64,000 bases of DNA from Williamsia limnetica (GTDB lineage: Bacteria; Actinomycetota; Actinomycetes; Mycobacteriales; Mycobacteriaceae): the NCBI RefSeq assembly GCF_003217475.1, contig NZ_QJSP01000018.1, forward strand, positions 1 to 64,000, written 5' to 3'. Made by a program: the position numbers and the translations under genes. This document shows positions 36,314-45,537 of this stretch, piece after piece (position 1 is the first letter of the stretch; the number at the start of each line of letters is the position of its first letter). The notes under the pieces were generated by a model. That model saw only the letters and a program-made list of their open reading frames with translations. It was not told where the DNA came from and did no database searches.

Positions 36314-37543
36314 ATGACTTCAATTCTCGAGCGCCCCGCTGCGCCGCAACAGCCCGTCGGCCGCCTGGTCGACCAATTCGAAAAGGGCCTCGACGCCCCG
36401 ATCTGTCTGACCTGGGAGCTGACGTACGCCTGCAACCTGTCGTGCGTGCACTGCCTGTCGTCGTCGGGTAAGCGTGACCCGCGTGAACTCGACACCGCAC
36501 AGTGCAAGGCCATCATCGATGAGCTCCAGCGCATGCAGGTGTTCTACGTCAACATCGGCGGCGGTGAGCCGACCGTGCGCCCGGACTTCTGGGAACTCGT
36601 CGACTACGCGACCGATCATCAGGTGGGCGTGAAGTTCTCGACCAACGGGCTGAAGATCGACAAGAAGGTCGCCCAGCGTCTGGCCGCCTCCGACTACGTC
36701 GATGTGCAGATCTCTCTCGACGGTGCGACCGCCGAGGTCAACGACGCGGTGCGCGGTCCCGGCTCTTTCGACATGGCCATCAAGGCGCTCGAGAACCTGC
36801 ACGAGGCCGGCTTCGCCGATGCAAAGATCAGCGTCGTCGTGACCCGCCAGAACGTCACGCAACTCGACGAGTTCAAGGCGCTCGCAGACCGTTTCGGTGC
36901 GACCCTGCGGATCACCCGGCTGCGTCCGTCCGGTCGTGGGGCAGACGTCTGGGACGATCTGCATCCGTTGCCCGAGCAGCAGCGCGGTCTGTACAACTGG
37001 CTGGTCGAACACGGAGAGGGAGTCCTGACCGGTGACTCGTTCTTCCATCTCTCTGCCTTTGCCGAGCCCGGTCAGGGTGCCCTGCCCGGCCTGAATCTCT
37101 GCGGCGCCGGACGGGTGGTCTGCCTGATCGACCCGATCGGTGACGTCTACGCGTGCCCGTTCGCGATCCATGAGAACTTCCTGGCCGGAAACATCCTGTC
37201 CGACGGTGGTTTCAAGACGATCTGGCAGGAATCGGATCTGTTCTTGGAACTGCGTGAGCCGCAGAACGCCGGGGCCTGCACCAAGTGCGCGCACTTCGAT
37301 GCCTGCCGCGGTGGCTGCATGGCGGCCAAGTTCTTCACCGGTCTGCCGCTCGCCGGCCCGGACCCCGAGTGCGTCCAGGGCTACGGAGAAACCCTGCTCG
37401 AGCAGGACCGGCGCGTTCCCTCGGCGAACAAGGACCACTCCCGCGGCGTGCCGCTGACCCTGATGACCCGGCCACCGTCGCGTGACTGTGACGAAAACCC
37501 CCTCGCCGGATTCACACCGGCGGGTCTGACCCCTTCCAAGTAA
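36314..37543 (+). CDS. mftC: Mycofactocin maturase, radical SAM/SPASM enzyme
   Basis: 409 aa. The radical SAM cluster motif is C40-x3-C44-x2-C47 in TYACNLSCVHC; GGGEP is the SAM-binding segment. The C-terminal SPASM region carries further cysteines in CGAG, YACPF, CTKCAHFDACRGGCM. MftC oxidatively decarboxylates the C-terminal tyrosine of MftA and forms a Val-Tyr carbon-carbon bond. The ATG at 36314, after TTGAGGA, is preferred to an upstream TTG because the family starts MTS.LERP. Confidence 0.97.
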   Translation: MTSILERPAAPQQPVGRLVDQFEKGLDAPICLTWELTYACNLSCVHCLSSSGKRDPRELDTAQCKAIIDELQRMQVFYVNIGGGEPTVRPDFWELVDYATDHQVGVKFSTNGLKIDKKVAQRLAASDYVDVQISLDGATAEVNDAVRGPGSFDMAIKALENLHEAGFADAKISVVVTRQNVTQLDEFKALADRFGATLRITRLRPSGRGADVWDDLHPLPEQQRGLYNWLVEHGEGVLTGDSFFHLSAFAEPGQGALPGLNLCGAGRVVCLIDPIGDVYACPFAIHENFLAGNILSDGGFKTIWQESDLFLELREPQNAGACTKCAHFDACRGGCMAAKFFTGLPLAGPDPECVQGYGETLLEQDRRVPSANKDHSRGVPLTLMTRPPSRDCDENPLAGFTPAGLTPSK

Positions 37544-37588
37544 TGAAGAACCCCGGCAGTGTTGCCGGGTGAGCAAAGGAATATTGCG

Positions 37589-38776
37589 ATGGCGAACCCC
37601 TGGTTCGAGACTGTTCTAGAAGCGCAGCGGCGGGCGAAAAAGCGCCTCCCCAAGTCTGTGTACTCCTCATTGGTCGCGGGCAGTGAAAAAGGCATCACGC
37701 TCAGCGACAACGTCGAGGCATTCTCCGAACTGGGGTTCGCTCCGCACGTGGTCGGCGCACAAGCTGACCGCGAGTTGTCGACAACGGTGATGGGACAAGA
37801 GATCTCACTGCCGGTGATGATCTCGCCGACCGGCGTTCAGGCCGTGGACAAAGATGGTGAGGTCGCGGTCGCCCGCGCCGCAGCCGCGCGGGGTACGGCA
37901 ATGGGACTGTCGAGCTTCGCCAGCAAGCCCATCGAAGAGGTCACCGCGGTCAACGACAAGATCTTCTTCCAGGCCTACTGGCTCAACTCACGCGAGGACA
38001 TCCTCAAGCGGGCCGAACGGGCCCGCGAAGCCGGCGCCAAAGGCCTGATCGTCACCACCGACTGGTCGTTCTCCATGGGTCGCGACTGGGGCAGTCCGGA
38101 GATCCCCGAAAAGGTGGACTTCAAGGCACTGCTGAAGCTGGCTCCCGAACTCGCCGCCCGCCCGCGCTATGCGTGGGACTGGTTCAACAAGGGCAACTTC
38201 ACCATCCCCGACCTCACCGCACCCAACGTGGTCGACAAGGGCGAGACCGGACCGACGTTCTTCGGTGCCTACGGGCAGTGGATGCAGACCGCACCGCCGT
38301 CCTGGGAAGATTTGGCCTGGCTGCGTGAGCAGTGGGGCGGACCCTTCATGGTCAAAGGCATCACCCGCCTCGACGACGCGAAGCGCGCCGTCGACATCGG
38401 CGCCAGTGCGATCTCGGTGTCCAATCACGGAGGCAACAACCTCGACGGAACCCCCGCCACCATCCGCATGCTCGGACCGATCGCCGACGCTGTCGGCAAG
38501 GACATCGAGGTGCTGCTCGACGGCGGCATCCGCCGCGGCAGCGACGTCGTCAAGGCTCTCGCGCTCGGTGCCGACGCCGTCATGATCGGCCGCGCCTACC
38601 TCTGGGGCCTCGGTGCCAACGGACAGGCCGGCGTCGAGAACGTCCTCGACATCCTGCGCGGCGGCATCGACTCCGCGCTGATGGGCCTGGGTCGCAAGAG
38701 CATTCACGAACTCACCCGTGATGACATCATCATTCCCGAGGGCTTCGAAAAGCGTTTCGGCGAGACCACCGCGTAG
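37589..38776 (+). CDS. mftD: Pre-mycofactocin synthase, FMN-dependent
   Basis: 395-aa member of the FMN alpha-hydroxyacid dehydrogenase family. Active-site segments are visible: SNHGGNNLDG with the catalytic His, and LLDGGIRRGSD for FMN phosphate binding. MftD oxidatively deaminates the pyrrolidinone AHDP to pre-mycofactocin, the redox-active form. The ATG at 37589 has AAAGGA upstream; the in-frame start ten codons earlier has none. It follows mftC by 45 nt. A hairpin 15 nt after the stop ends the mftABCD transcript. Confidence 0.96.
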   Translation: MANPWFETVLEAQRRAKKRLPKSVYSSLVAGSEKGITLSDNVEAFSELGFAPHVVGAQADRELSTTVMGQEISLPVMISPTGVQAVDKDGEVAVARAAAARGTAMGLSSFASKPIEEVTAVNDKIFFQAYWLNSREDILKRAERAREAGAKGLIVTTDWSFSMGRDWGSPEIPEKVDFKALLKLAPELAARPRYAWDWFNKGNFTIPDLTAPNVVDKGETGPTFFGAYGQWMQTAPPSWEDLAWLREQWGGPFMVKGITRLDDAKRAVDIGASAISVSNHGGNNLDGTPATIRMLGPIADAVGKDIEVLLDGGIRRGSDVVKALALGADAVMIGRAYLWGLGANGQAGVENVLDILRGGIDSALMGLGRKSIHELTRDDIIIPEGFEKRFGETTA

Positions 38777-38791
38777 GCCTCGCCGATAAGC

Positions 38792-38853
38792 ACCACCCGT
38801 TTCGGTCACATCCATTGGTTCTGGAGATCCAGGGTGTGACCGGAGCGGGTGGT
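38792..38853 (+). terminator. Interrupted hairpin ending mftABCD
   Basis: ACCACCCG (38792-38799) and CGGTCACA (38803-38810) pair in order with TGTGACCG (38835-38842) and CGGGTGGT (38846-38853), with 3-nt internal bulges and a 24-nt loop. It lies 15 nt after the mftD stop. Confidence 0.6.
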
Positions 38854-38886
38854 TCTGCGTCTGGAGAAACAGTGGCCGAACGGCAC

Positions 38887-38902
38887 TAGAACACGTTACA
38901 GT
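38887..38902 (+). promoter_or_regulatory. KstR-like operator overlapping the -10 of the SDR gene
   Basis: TAGAACACGTTACA (38887-38900) matches the KstR consensus TNNAACNNGTTNNA exactly. It overlaps TACAGT (38897-38902), a -10 hexamer 6 nt before the ATG at 38909, so binding would block a leaderless promoter. Confidence 0.68.
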
Positions 38903-38908
38903 TCTGGT

Positions 38909-39712
38909 ATGGGAGATTTCGACGGCAAGGTCGTCTACATCACGGGTATCGCCCGCGGGCAGGGTCGCAGTCACGCGATCAAGTTCGCCGAAGAGGGCGC
39001 CTCGGTCATCGGTCTCGATGTCTGCCGTGAGGTGACGGCGATCGGATATCCGGCGGCCACACCTGAGGATCTCGAAGAGACGATCCGGCTGGTGAAAGCA
39101 GCCGGCGGCAACATCCTTGCCATCCAAGCTGATACCCGCGACCTCGCCGCGCAACAGCAGCTGGTTGCCGACGGGGTGGCGCAGTTCGGCCGCCTCGACT
39201 ACGTGATCGCGAACGCCGGTGTGCTCACCTGGGGCGCGGTGCACGAACTGACCGAAAGCCAGTTCATGGATGTCATCGACGTCAATGTGAACGGCACCTG
39301 GAAGACCCTCAAGGCAACCATTCCCGCGATGATCGACGCGGACAACGGGGGGTCGATCGTCATCATCTCGTCGGTGGCCGGCATCAAGTCGATGCCCATG
39401 CAGGCCGCGTACTCGGCGTCAAAGCACGCACTTGTCGGCCTGTCGCACACCACGGCAAAAGAACTGGGAAAGCATCGCATCCGGGTCAACACCGTGCACC
39501 CGTACGGAGTCGACACCCCCATGTGCATCGAGGACACCGATGCATTCGCGGTCTTCGAGATGCCCGAGTTTCAACCGCATTTCCTGCCCATCCTGCCGGG
39601 GATGGCCAAGTCCGCGGACATCAGCGACGCAGTGATGTACCTGTGCTCGAAGAAGGCCCGGTTCATCACCGCGTCGTCGATCGAGGTCGACATGGGCGCC
39701 ACGAAAATCTAG
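38909..39712 (+). CDS. Mycofactocin-coupled SDR-family oxidoreductase
   Basis: 267-aa short-chain dehydrogenase. The N-terminal glycine motif is TGIARGQGRSHA, NAG is IANAG, and the active site is Ser in IISSVAGIK with YSASK (Y-x3-K). The RGQGR motif and the insertion after the second strand (LDVCREVTAIGYPAATPEDL) are marks of the mycofactocin-associated SDR family, which holds NAD(H) tightly and uses mycofactocin as acceptor. It lies directly after mftABCD but has its own promoter with a perfect KstR-like site, so it probably acts on a steroid or terpenoid alcohol. The ATG at 38909 appears leaderless. Confidence 0.88.
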   Translation: MGDFDGKVVYITGIARGQGRSHAIKFAEEGASVIGLDVCREVTAIGYPAATPEDLEETIRLVKAAGGNILAIQADTRDLAAQQQLVADGVAQFGRLDYVIANAGVLTWGAVHELTESQFMDVIDVNVNGTWKTLKATIPAMIDADNGGSIVIISSVAGIKSMPMQAAYSASKHALVGLSHTTAKELGKHRIRVNTVHPYGVDTPMCIEDTDAFAVFEMPEFQPHFLPILPGMAKSADISDAVMYLCSKKARFITASSIEVDMGATKI

Positions 39713-39724
39713 GTCGCACAAAAA

Positions 39725-39780
39725 CACACCGTCCGGTCACAAGCACACGCTGCAACGTGTGCCTATGACCGGACGGTGTG
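39725..39780. terminator. Bidirectional terminator between the SDR and CoA-transferase genes
   Basis: CACACCGTCCGGTCA (39725-39739) pairs with TGACCGGACGGTGTG (39766-39780), and nested inside is GCACACG-CTGCAA-CGTGTGC (39743-39762). The convergent genes end on either side, at 39712 and 39793. Confidence 0.8.
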
Positions 39781-39792
39781 CATCTGTTCCGA

Positions 39793-40884
39793 TCAGTCGA
39801 GCCAGAGGGTGGCCGGGTCTGTCGCAGCCCGTGCCGGGGCCGCGGGAACATCGGGCACCGTGCGCGAAAAACGCGGCGCCACAGAGGCTTGCATGACACC
39901 GTCGATCTCGACCAGCGACCCACGGCTGGCGAGATGTTTGTTCTGAGGTGCTTCCTCCCAGTTGAGCACCGGCGACGCACAGGCGTCGGTGCCCTCGAAG
40001 ATCGCGGTCCATTCGTCGCGGGTCTTGGACTTGAAGACCTCCGCGAACCGGACCTTCATCGCAGGCCACTGCGACTGGTCGAGTTGATGTGGAAGTGTCT
40101 CGTCATCTGCCAGCCCCATGCCGTCGAGCAGCAACGCGTAGAACTGCGGCTCGATCGCCCCGACGGCGAAATACTTGCCGTCCGACGTCTCGTACACGTC
40201 ATAGAAAGGCGCGCCGGTGTCCAGGAGGTTGGAACCGCGTTCGTTGCCCCACAGGCCGGTTCCGCGGAACGCCCACATCATCTGGCCGAGCACTGAGGCA
40301 CCGTCAACCATTGCGGCATCGACGGTTTGACCCTTACCGGACTTCTCGCGTTCGAGCAGGGCGGCCAGGATGCCCTGCACCAGGAACATCGATCCACCGC
40401 CGAAGTCGCCGAACAGATTCAGCGGAGGGGTCGGGACCTCGTCCTTGCGGCCGACTGCGTGCAGCAGGCCCGTGAGAGAGATGTAGTTGATGTCGTGGCC
40501 CGCTACCTGCGAGAGCGGTCCGTCTTGGCCCCAGCCGGTCATGCGGCCGTACACGATGCGCGGGTTGACGGCGGCCACGTCCTCCGGGCCGAAACCGAGT
40601 CGCTCGGTGACGCCGGGCCGGAATCCCTCGATCACGACGTCGGCCTTGGCGATCAGGTTCATGATCGCCTCCTTGTCGACGGGATCCTTGAGGTTCGCCT
40701 CCACGATCGTGCGGTTACGCAGCAGCTGGTCGGCCACCTGACCGTCCTGCGGCAGCTTGCCGGGGCGCTCCACCCGCACCACCTCGGCACCCAGATCGCC
40801 CAGCATCATCGCCGCGTGCGGCCCGGGCCCGATGCCCGCGAACTCGATTACCCTTGTCCCGCTCAGCGGTCCGCTCTTTGTCAT
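39793..40884 (-). CDS. CaiB/BaiF CoA transferase, alpha-methylacyl-CoA racemase-like
   Basis: 363 aa, the normal length. Family hallmarks are [19 protein letters not shown] at the N terminus, [35 protein letters not shown] and [11 protein letters not shown]; the catalytic Asp is in the later [16 protein letters not shown] region. Close to Mycobacterium Mcr/AMACR, which epimerises 2-methyl-branched acyl-CoAs such as the cholesterol side chain so that beta-oxidation can proceed. The start at 40884 has GAGGGGCGAGG before it; a longer frame reaching 41193 runs through the mftE promoter and is rejected. It sits opposite-strand in the middle of the mft locus. Confidence 0.87.
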   Translation of the reverse strand: MTKSGPLSGTRVIEFAGIGPGPHAAMMLGDLGAEVVRVERPGKLPQDGQVADQLLRNRTIVEANLKDPVDKEAIMNLIAKADVVIEGFRPGVTERLGFGPEDVAAVNPRIVYGRMTGWGQDGPLSQVAGHDINYISLTGLLHAVGRKDEVPTPPLNLFGDFGGGSMFLVQGILAALLEREKSGKGQTVDAAMVDGASVLGQMMWAFRGTGLWGNERGSNLLDTGAPFYDVYETSDGKYFAVGAIEPQFYALLLDGMGLADDETLPHQLDQSQWPAMKVRFAEVFKSKTRDEWTAIFEGTDACASPVLNWEEAPQNKHLASRGSLVEIDGVMQASVAPRFSRTVPDVPAAPARAATDPATLWLD

Positions 40885-40991
40885 GCCCTCGCCCCTCATC
40901 GTCGAGTGGTGGATCACCATTGCTGCGCACGCGCGCTGTGATGCCAACCCGGTACAGTCGGTCCCCAGTAAACCAGGTACCGAGCGATTGA

Positions 40992-41077
40992 TCGGGTCGA
41001 GCTCCGCTCCGCTCCGTCTCGGTGCTCGGGTCGAGCTCCGCTCCGCTTCGTCTCCGTGATCGGGTCGAGCTTCGCAC
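40992..41077. repeat. 34-bp tandem repeat, 2.5 copies
   Basis: Units at 40992-41025 and 41026-41059 differ at only a few positions, and an 18-nt third partial unit runs to 41077. Each begins TCGGGTCGAGCTCCGCTCCG. The repeat lies in the divergent gap between the CoA transferase gene and mftE. Confidence 0.75.
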
Positions 41078-41118
41078 TCTGCACCGGCGAACCCCTTCAG
41101 ACCGCGACCCAGACGGGC

Positions 41119-41124
41119 TAGCAT
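41119..41124 (+). promoter_or_regulatory. -10 hexamer (TAGCAT) for leaderless mftE
   Basis: TAGCAT is followed by 7 nt and the mftE ATG at 41132; no Shine-Dalgarno site is present. It implies mftEFG has its own promoter, separate from mftABCD. Confidence 0.45.
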
Positions 41125-41131
41125 TGTCCGA

Positions 41132-41857
41132 ATGACATCGTCTGGCGGACTCGGTTTCGAGAGCTGGACCGAATTGGACGGTCGCCGCGTCACCCTGCTC
41201 GTCCCCCTGGGCTCGATTGAGCAGCACGGCCCTCATCTGCCACTCGACACCGACGTGCGGATCGCCACGGCAGTGTCCGAAGCCGTAGCCGAGGTCGATG
41301 CCGGCTCGGACCGGCCAGGAGGAGAGCTACTCGTCGCCCCGGCGCTGAACTATGGCGCGGCGGGAGAGCACGAAGGCTTCCCCGGCACCATCTCGATCGG
41401 CCGGGACGTGTTGCAAACAGTATTGGTGGAGTACGGTCGCAGTGCGTGCCGTTGGGCCGAGCGCGTGGTGTTCGTGAACGGACATGGCGGCAACGGATCG
41501 GTGCTGTCGGCCGCAGTGAAACAACTGCGGTACGAAGGCCGAGACGTCGCCTGGTACGGCTGTGGCGCGCCTGGTGGAGATGCGCACGCGGGTTTCACCG
41601 AAACATCCTTGCTGCTGCACCTTTCACCTGAGGTGGTGCGGCAGGAAGCCATGGTACGAGGCAACGTGGCGCCGGTGTCAGAGCTGATGACAGCGATGCG
41701 TTCAGGGGGTGTGGCAGCAGTGAGTGGCAACGGTGTCCTCGGTGATCCGACGCAGGCGTCGGCTCCCGACGGTAGGCGAATGCTGAACGAGATGGTCGCG
41801 CGACTGTCCGAGGTTCTCGAAGGTTGGCGACCAGACGCGTTGGGGATGTTGCGGTGA
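41132..41857 (+). CDS. mftE: Mycofactocin peptidase (creatininase family)
   Basis: 241 aa. Metal ligands of the creatininase fold are visible: E[11 protein letters not shown], and D/H in the NGHGGNGS loop, with a later Glu in GFTETS. MftE cleaves the modified MftA to release the C-terminal cyclised Val-Tyr piece (AHDP). It begins a second mft operon; its stop overlaps the mftF GTG by 4 nt. Confidence 0.95.
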   Translation: MTSSGGLGFESWTELDGRRVTLLVPLGSIEQHGPHLPLDTDVRIATAVSEAVAEVDAGSDRPGGELLVAPALNYGAAGEHEGFPGTISIGRDVLQTVLVEYGRSACRWAERVVFVNGHGGNGSVLSAAVKQLRYEGRDVAWYGCGAPGGDAHAGFTETSLLLHLSPEVVRQEAMVRGNVAPVSELMTAMRSGGVAAVSGNGVLGDPTQASAPDGRRMLNEMVARLSEVLEGWRPDALGMLR

Positions 41858-43353
41858 TCTCTGATCAAGGCAATCGCAGCGACGCCACAGCGGCGACCGA
41901 GCAGGCGGTATCCGCAGGCCCAGGGGCGGCGCTGCCCCCGACCGGCTTCCAGGTGCAGATCGATCCGCACTGCACGGTCTCGGACGATCGTCGCCATATC
42001 GTGGGCGGCTCCCCGCTGCGGCTGCTGAACCTCTCGGAGGTCGCCGGGGGACTGCTCGACGCAGACGGCAGGCTGATGGTCAGCAATCGACTCACCTCAC
42101 AGCTCGCCCGCAAATTGCTCGACGCCGGAGTGGGGCACCCGCGGCCGATGTTCGGTCCGTCCGAAACCGACATCACCGTCGTGGTACCCGTGCGCAACAA
42201 TCAATCCGGGATCGACAGACTGCTCCCCAGGCTGACCGGGCACCGAGTCGTCATCGTCGACGATGGCTCCACTGCGCCCGTGCGGGCTCCCGGGGCGACG
42301 GTTCTGCGAACGGAGCGCAGCGAAGGCCCGGCCGCTGCTCGAAACCGCGGTGCGGCTCTGGCGGAGACCGAACTGCTGGCATTCCTTGATTCCGACGTCG
42401 TCCCCGAGCACGACTGGCTGACCAAGCTGGTGGGGCACTTCTCCGACCCAAAGGTCGCTCTCGTGGCGCCGCGCATCGTGGCTCTCGAACCGGGTGGTGG
42501 CGCCACCTCACGGTACGAGGCACTGTGTTCCTCCCTCGACATGGGTCGTCGCGAAGGCCCCATCGCCCCACGCTCGCGCATACCGTACGTACCCAGTGCC
42601 GCAATGGTGGTGCGCCGCAGTTGTTTCGAGGGTTTCGACGAGACCATGGAGGTCGCGGAGGACGTCGACCTGTGCTGGCGACTGCACGAGAACGGTTGGT
42701 CCCTGCGGTACGACCCGATCGCGACCGTGGCCCACGACCACCGCAGCCGGTTGTCGAAGAGCCTCGATCGCAAGCGTTACTACGGTACCGGTGCCGCATT
42801 GCTGTCCGGTCGGCATCCCGGTCTCGGAGCGCCGTTGGCCCTGACCGTCCCGATGGCAGCGGCCATGGCAGCCCTGGTGACCGGGACTGCGTGGGGTGTC
42901 TTGGCTGCGCTGGTGGTCTTCGGGGTGATCGGAGGGCGACTCCACAGACGTGTCTCGCCGATGCCGGATGCCGCACGCATGGCGGCGAAGCTGACGGCTC
43001 AGTCCGTGGGCTTCGGATTACTGCAATCGGCCTCGGCCCTGTGCCGGCACTATTGGCCGCTCTCGTTCCTGCTTGCCCTGGTGTCCAAGCGCTTTCGAAA
43101 CCTCCTGTTGGCGGTGGCCGTCGGCGAAGCGGCATATGAATGGGTCCGCCTGGAACTGCTGAACCCCGAACCGGGTGCCAGGGTCGGATGGTGGCGCTTC
43201 ATCGCGCTCAAGCGACTCGACGACCTGGCATACGGAACCGGGCTCTGGCAGGGGGCGCTTGCCGGGCGCAGTGCCGATGCCCTCTACCCCCGGATCAGCA
43301 ACAGTGTGACCACCGAGTCGCGGCCCTCCGCCACCCGCAGCGGAGTCGGGTGA
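41854..43353 (+). CDS. mftF: Mycofactocin glycosyltransferase
   Basis: 499-aa GT2 enzyme with a membrane-associated C-terminal half. The nucleotide-sugar site begins DITVVVPVRNN; the DxD-type motif is FLDSDVVPEHDW; the acceptor/base motif is VAEDVDLCWRLHENGW, near residue 270. Two or three hydrophobic segments follow (ALTVPMAAAMAALVTG and after). MftF adds a beta-1,4-glucose chain to premycofactocin in mycobacteria. The GTG at 41854 overlaps the mftE stop (GTGA), and the stop overlaps the mftG GTG likewise. Confidence 0.95.
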   Translation: MISDQGNRSDATAATEQAVSAGPGAALPPTGFQVQIDPHCTVSDDRRHIVGGSPLRLLNLSEVAGGLLDADGRLMVSNRLTSQLARKLLDAGVGHPRPMFGPSETDITVVVPVRNNQSGIDRLLPRLTGHRVVIVDDGSTAPVRAPGATVLRTERSEGPAAARNRGAALAETELLAFLDSDVVPEHDWLTKLVGHFSDPKVALVAPRIVALEPGGGATSRYEALCSSLDMGRREGPIAPRSRIPYVPSAAMVVRRSCFEGFDETMEVAEDVDLCWRLHENGWSLRYDPIATVAHDHRSRLSKSLDRKRYYGTGAALLSGRHPGLGAPLALTVPMAAAMAALVTGTAWGVLAALVVFGVIGGRLHRRVSPMPDAARMAAKLTAQSVGFGLLQSASALCRHYWPLSFLLALVSKRFRNLLLAVAVGEAAYEWVRLELLNPEPGARVGWWRFIALKRLDDLAYGTGLWQGALAGRSADALYPRISNSVTTESRPSATRSGVG

Positions 43354-44669
43354 CCGCTGCCGCAGACTCCCGGGCCGACGTCATCGTGGTCGGCGCCGGG
43401 AGTAGTGGATGTGTTGTTGCCGAGCGCCTCTCGCGCGACCCGGCACGTCAGGTGATCCTGCTCGAGGCCGGTGGCGATGCTCCTGCGTCCGCGTCGTTGC
43501 GACTCGATCACCTACCCATCGGGGCCGGTTCGGACCGGGTGGTGCACTACCCGACCCGGCAGGGATTCGATCTGCCCCGCGGGAAGGGGCTGGGTGGGTC
43601 GTCAGCCGTCAACGGCGGGTACTTCCTGCGCTGGCATCCGAACGATTTCGAAGGTTGGTCGCCCGACGTGTGGCCGATGGCGGCCATCGGATCGGCCTAC
43701 GACCACGTCGACGGTGGCGTCGGCGGCGGCGGGGTCATGAACGTTTCGGAGTTCGCTGATGATGAGCTGCACCCGTACGCATGCGCCTTCGAAAGGCACT
43801 GGAAGGATGAAGGTTTCGGTGTTGCCTCGCCACCGTGGCCCGCGGTGGGGGTGGTCAGGGTCCGGTCCAATCGCGACGGATGGCACCGGCATTCCACCGC
43901 AGTCCTGTTGCAGGAGGCACTGCGCAGGCCCAACCTGCGCCTGCTGAGCCACTCCCAGGTCGTTGGGCTCCGGCACTCGGGCGGCCGCGTGAGTGGCGTG
44001 GTGGTGGGAGAGCAGGTGCTTTCGGCCGACGAGGTGATCCTGTGCGCAGGGACTCTGGGGACCGCTGAGCTGCTGGCGCGATCAGGCGTGGTGGAGATCG
44101 AGGACGCCGCGGTCTGGGAACACCGCGAGCAATTGGTGAGGTTCACCCCGGCGGGCGGCCTACCCGGTCATGCGAGGGCGCTGCTCCAGGCCGTGCTGCA
44201 CACGCGCGATGGGTTGGAAATTCGTTGTTATAACGACGATTTCGCAGAGTTCATCGATGGGTTGCCGCACTCGTCGCCGGCGTTCGGGGTCGCGCTCATG
44301 CATCCGGAGCTCCCGGGGTCGGTGTCCTGGGGTCCGGTGGCGAGACTGCGTATCGACCTCGGCGAGGTGTCCGGCGGCGATTCCGAGAAGATTCGGCGAT
44401 GCGCCGAGCGGGTCGTTTCCATGCTCGGTGGAGCCGATTTCGAAGGACTCGTGCAGCCGGGGTCCCCGTGGGTCGAGCCGGTGATCCGGACTTCCCAGCA
44501 TGCCTGGGGGACCATGCCCATGGGCGAGCGCACCGATTGGCTCGGCGCCGTCGACGAGGTCCGGGGTCTACGGATCGTGGATGCCTCCATCTTGCCGACC
44601 GCCGGTTCGAGCGGGCCGCACGCGACGGTGATGATGATGGCGTGGCACATCGCGAACACGGTCGCATGA
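43350..44669 (+). CDS. mftG: Mycofactocin-associated GMC-family dehydrogenase
   Basis: 439-aa flavoprotein of the glucose-methanol-choline oxidoreductase family. The FAD motif is VIVVGAGSSGCVVAERLS, GMC signature GKGLGGSSAVNGG, and the C-terminal catalytic segment includes QHAWGTMPMG and SGPHATVMMMAWHIA. In mycobacteria MftG passes electrons from reduced mycofactocin to the respiratory chain. The GTG at 43350 overlaps the mftF stop; the longer frame starting at 43140 lies within mftF. It closes the mftEFG operon. Confidence 0.94.
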   Translation: MTAAADSRADVIVVGAGSSGCVVAERLSRDPARQVILLEAGGDAPASASLRLDHLPIGAGSDRVVHYPTRQGFDLPRGKGLGGSSAVNGGYFLRWHPNDFEGWSPDVWPMAAIGSAYDHVDGGVGGGGVMNVSEFADDELHPYACAFERHWKDEGFGVASPPWPAVGVVRVRSNRDGWHRHSTAVLLQEALRRPNLRLLSHSQVVGLRHSGGRVSGVVVGEQVLSADEVILCAGTLGTAELLARSGVVEIEDAAVWEHREQLVRFTPAGGLPGHARALLQAVLHTRDGLEIRCYNDDFAEFIDGLPHSSPAFGVALMHPELPGSVSWGPVARLRIDLGEVSGGDSEKIRRCAERVVSMLGGADFEGLVQPGSPWVEPVIRTSQHAWGTMPMGERTDWLGAVDEVRGLRIVDASILPTAGSSGPHATVMMMAWHIANTVA

Positions 44670-44696
44670 AAAGGTGCTTTTACCTGTCGGTGTCGT

Positions 44697-44702
44697 TAGT
44701 TT
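44697..44702 (+). promoter_or_regulatory. -10 hexamer (TAGTTT) for leaderless start of the GT2 pseudogene
   Basis: TAGTTT is followed by 6 nt and the GTG at 44709, without a Shine-Dalgarno site. The promoter seems intact although the gene is broken. Confidence 0.4.
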
Positions 44703-44708
44703 GAACAG

Positions 44709-45508
44709 GTGACCACTTGCCGACTTTCCGTCGTCGTTCCCGCTTACAACGAATCCGAAGCCCTCCGAGGTTGTCTGAACAGCCTTCTGACCCAGATCGC
44801 GATGATCGATGAGGTCGTCGTGGTCGACAACAATTCGACCGATGACACGGCGTCGGTGGTCGATGAGTTCACGCAGATCAGCGAAAAGTTCAGGCGTGTC
44901 GAGGCGAAACAGCAGGGGGTCATGTTTGCTCGCACCGTGGGTTTCGACAGCGCACGAGGGGAGCTGGTGGCCCGTATCGACGCGGACACCCGAGTGAACC
45001 CGACCTGGGCGCAGGCGATTCTCGACTTCTTCGAAGCTCATGGGGACATCTACGAAGCGGGCATGGGCATGTGTACCGCCTATGATTTGCCGTTTCAAGA
45101 GCGATTTCGCAGGTCACAGCGTGAATTGACCGAGCAGGCCACAGCAAAGTTGGCGAGTGGAGAAGGTGCGGACATGCAGCGCCTCTTCGGGTCGAACATG
45201 GTCATCACCAAAGCGGCGTGGGAGGCTGCGCGTCCGATGAGCTGTGACGCACGATTTCCGGCCGTCGATTCCTCACCGCCGTCGGGCCGTATTTCCGTTA
45301 CTGCCAGCGGGATCAGCGAACGTACAAAGTGCACGGGTTTCCCGATCGCCGCCGCAAGGCGATCATCCAGATGCTGGTGGTTGCCATGCCGTTCTATCTC
45401 CTGCACTGGATACCGTTTCGGGCATACGATCCGTCGACCGAGTCGTTCTCGCTGCGAATGTTGCGGCAGCCGGCGCAGAACCGGCCGACACCGCGCGCGC
45501 ATCGATGA
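44709..45508 (+). pseudogene. GT2 glycosyltransferase, broken by an 85-nt internal deletion
   Basis: The first ~175 codons match the intact paralog at 49386 closely: LSVVVPAYNESEALRGCLNS, VVVDNNSTDDT, RIDADTRVNPTW, LPFQERFRRSQREL. After AAWEAAR the frame is lost. The paralog-like sequence resumes in another frame at 45257 (SGRRF, then CQRDQRTYKVHGF) and ends HR at 45508. Compared with the paralog, 108 nt are reduced to 23 nt, an 85-nt loss. The deleted part includes the FEDLDIALCL acceptor/base motif, so the product cannot be active. The open frame that continues to 45734 is out of frame with the family. Confidence 0.85.
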
Positions 45509-45537
45509 AGGCGGTGGGCGTCTGCGTATCGCAGGGT

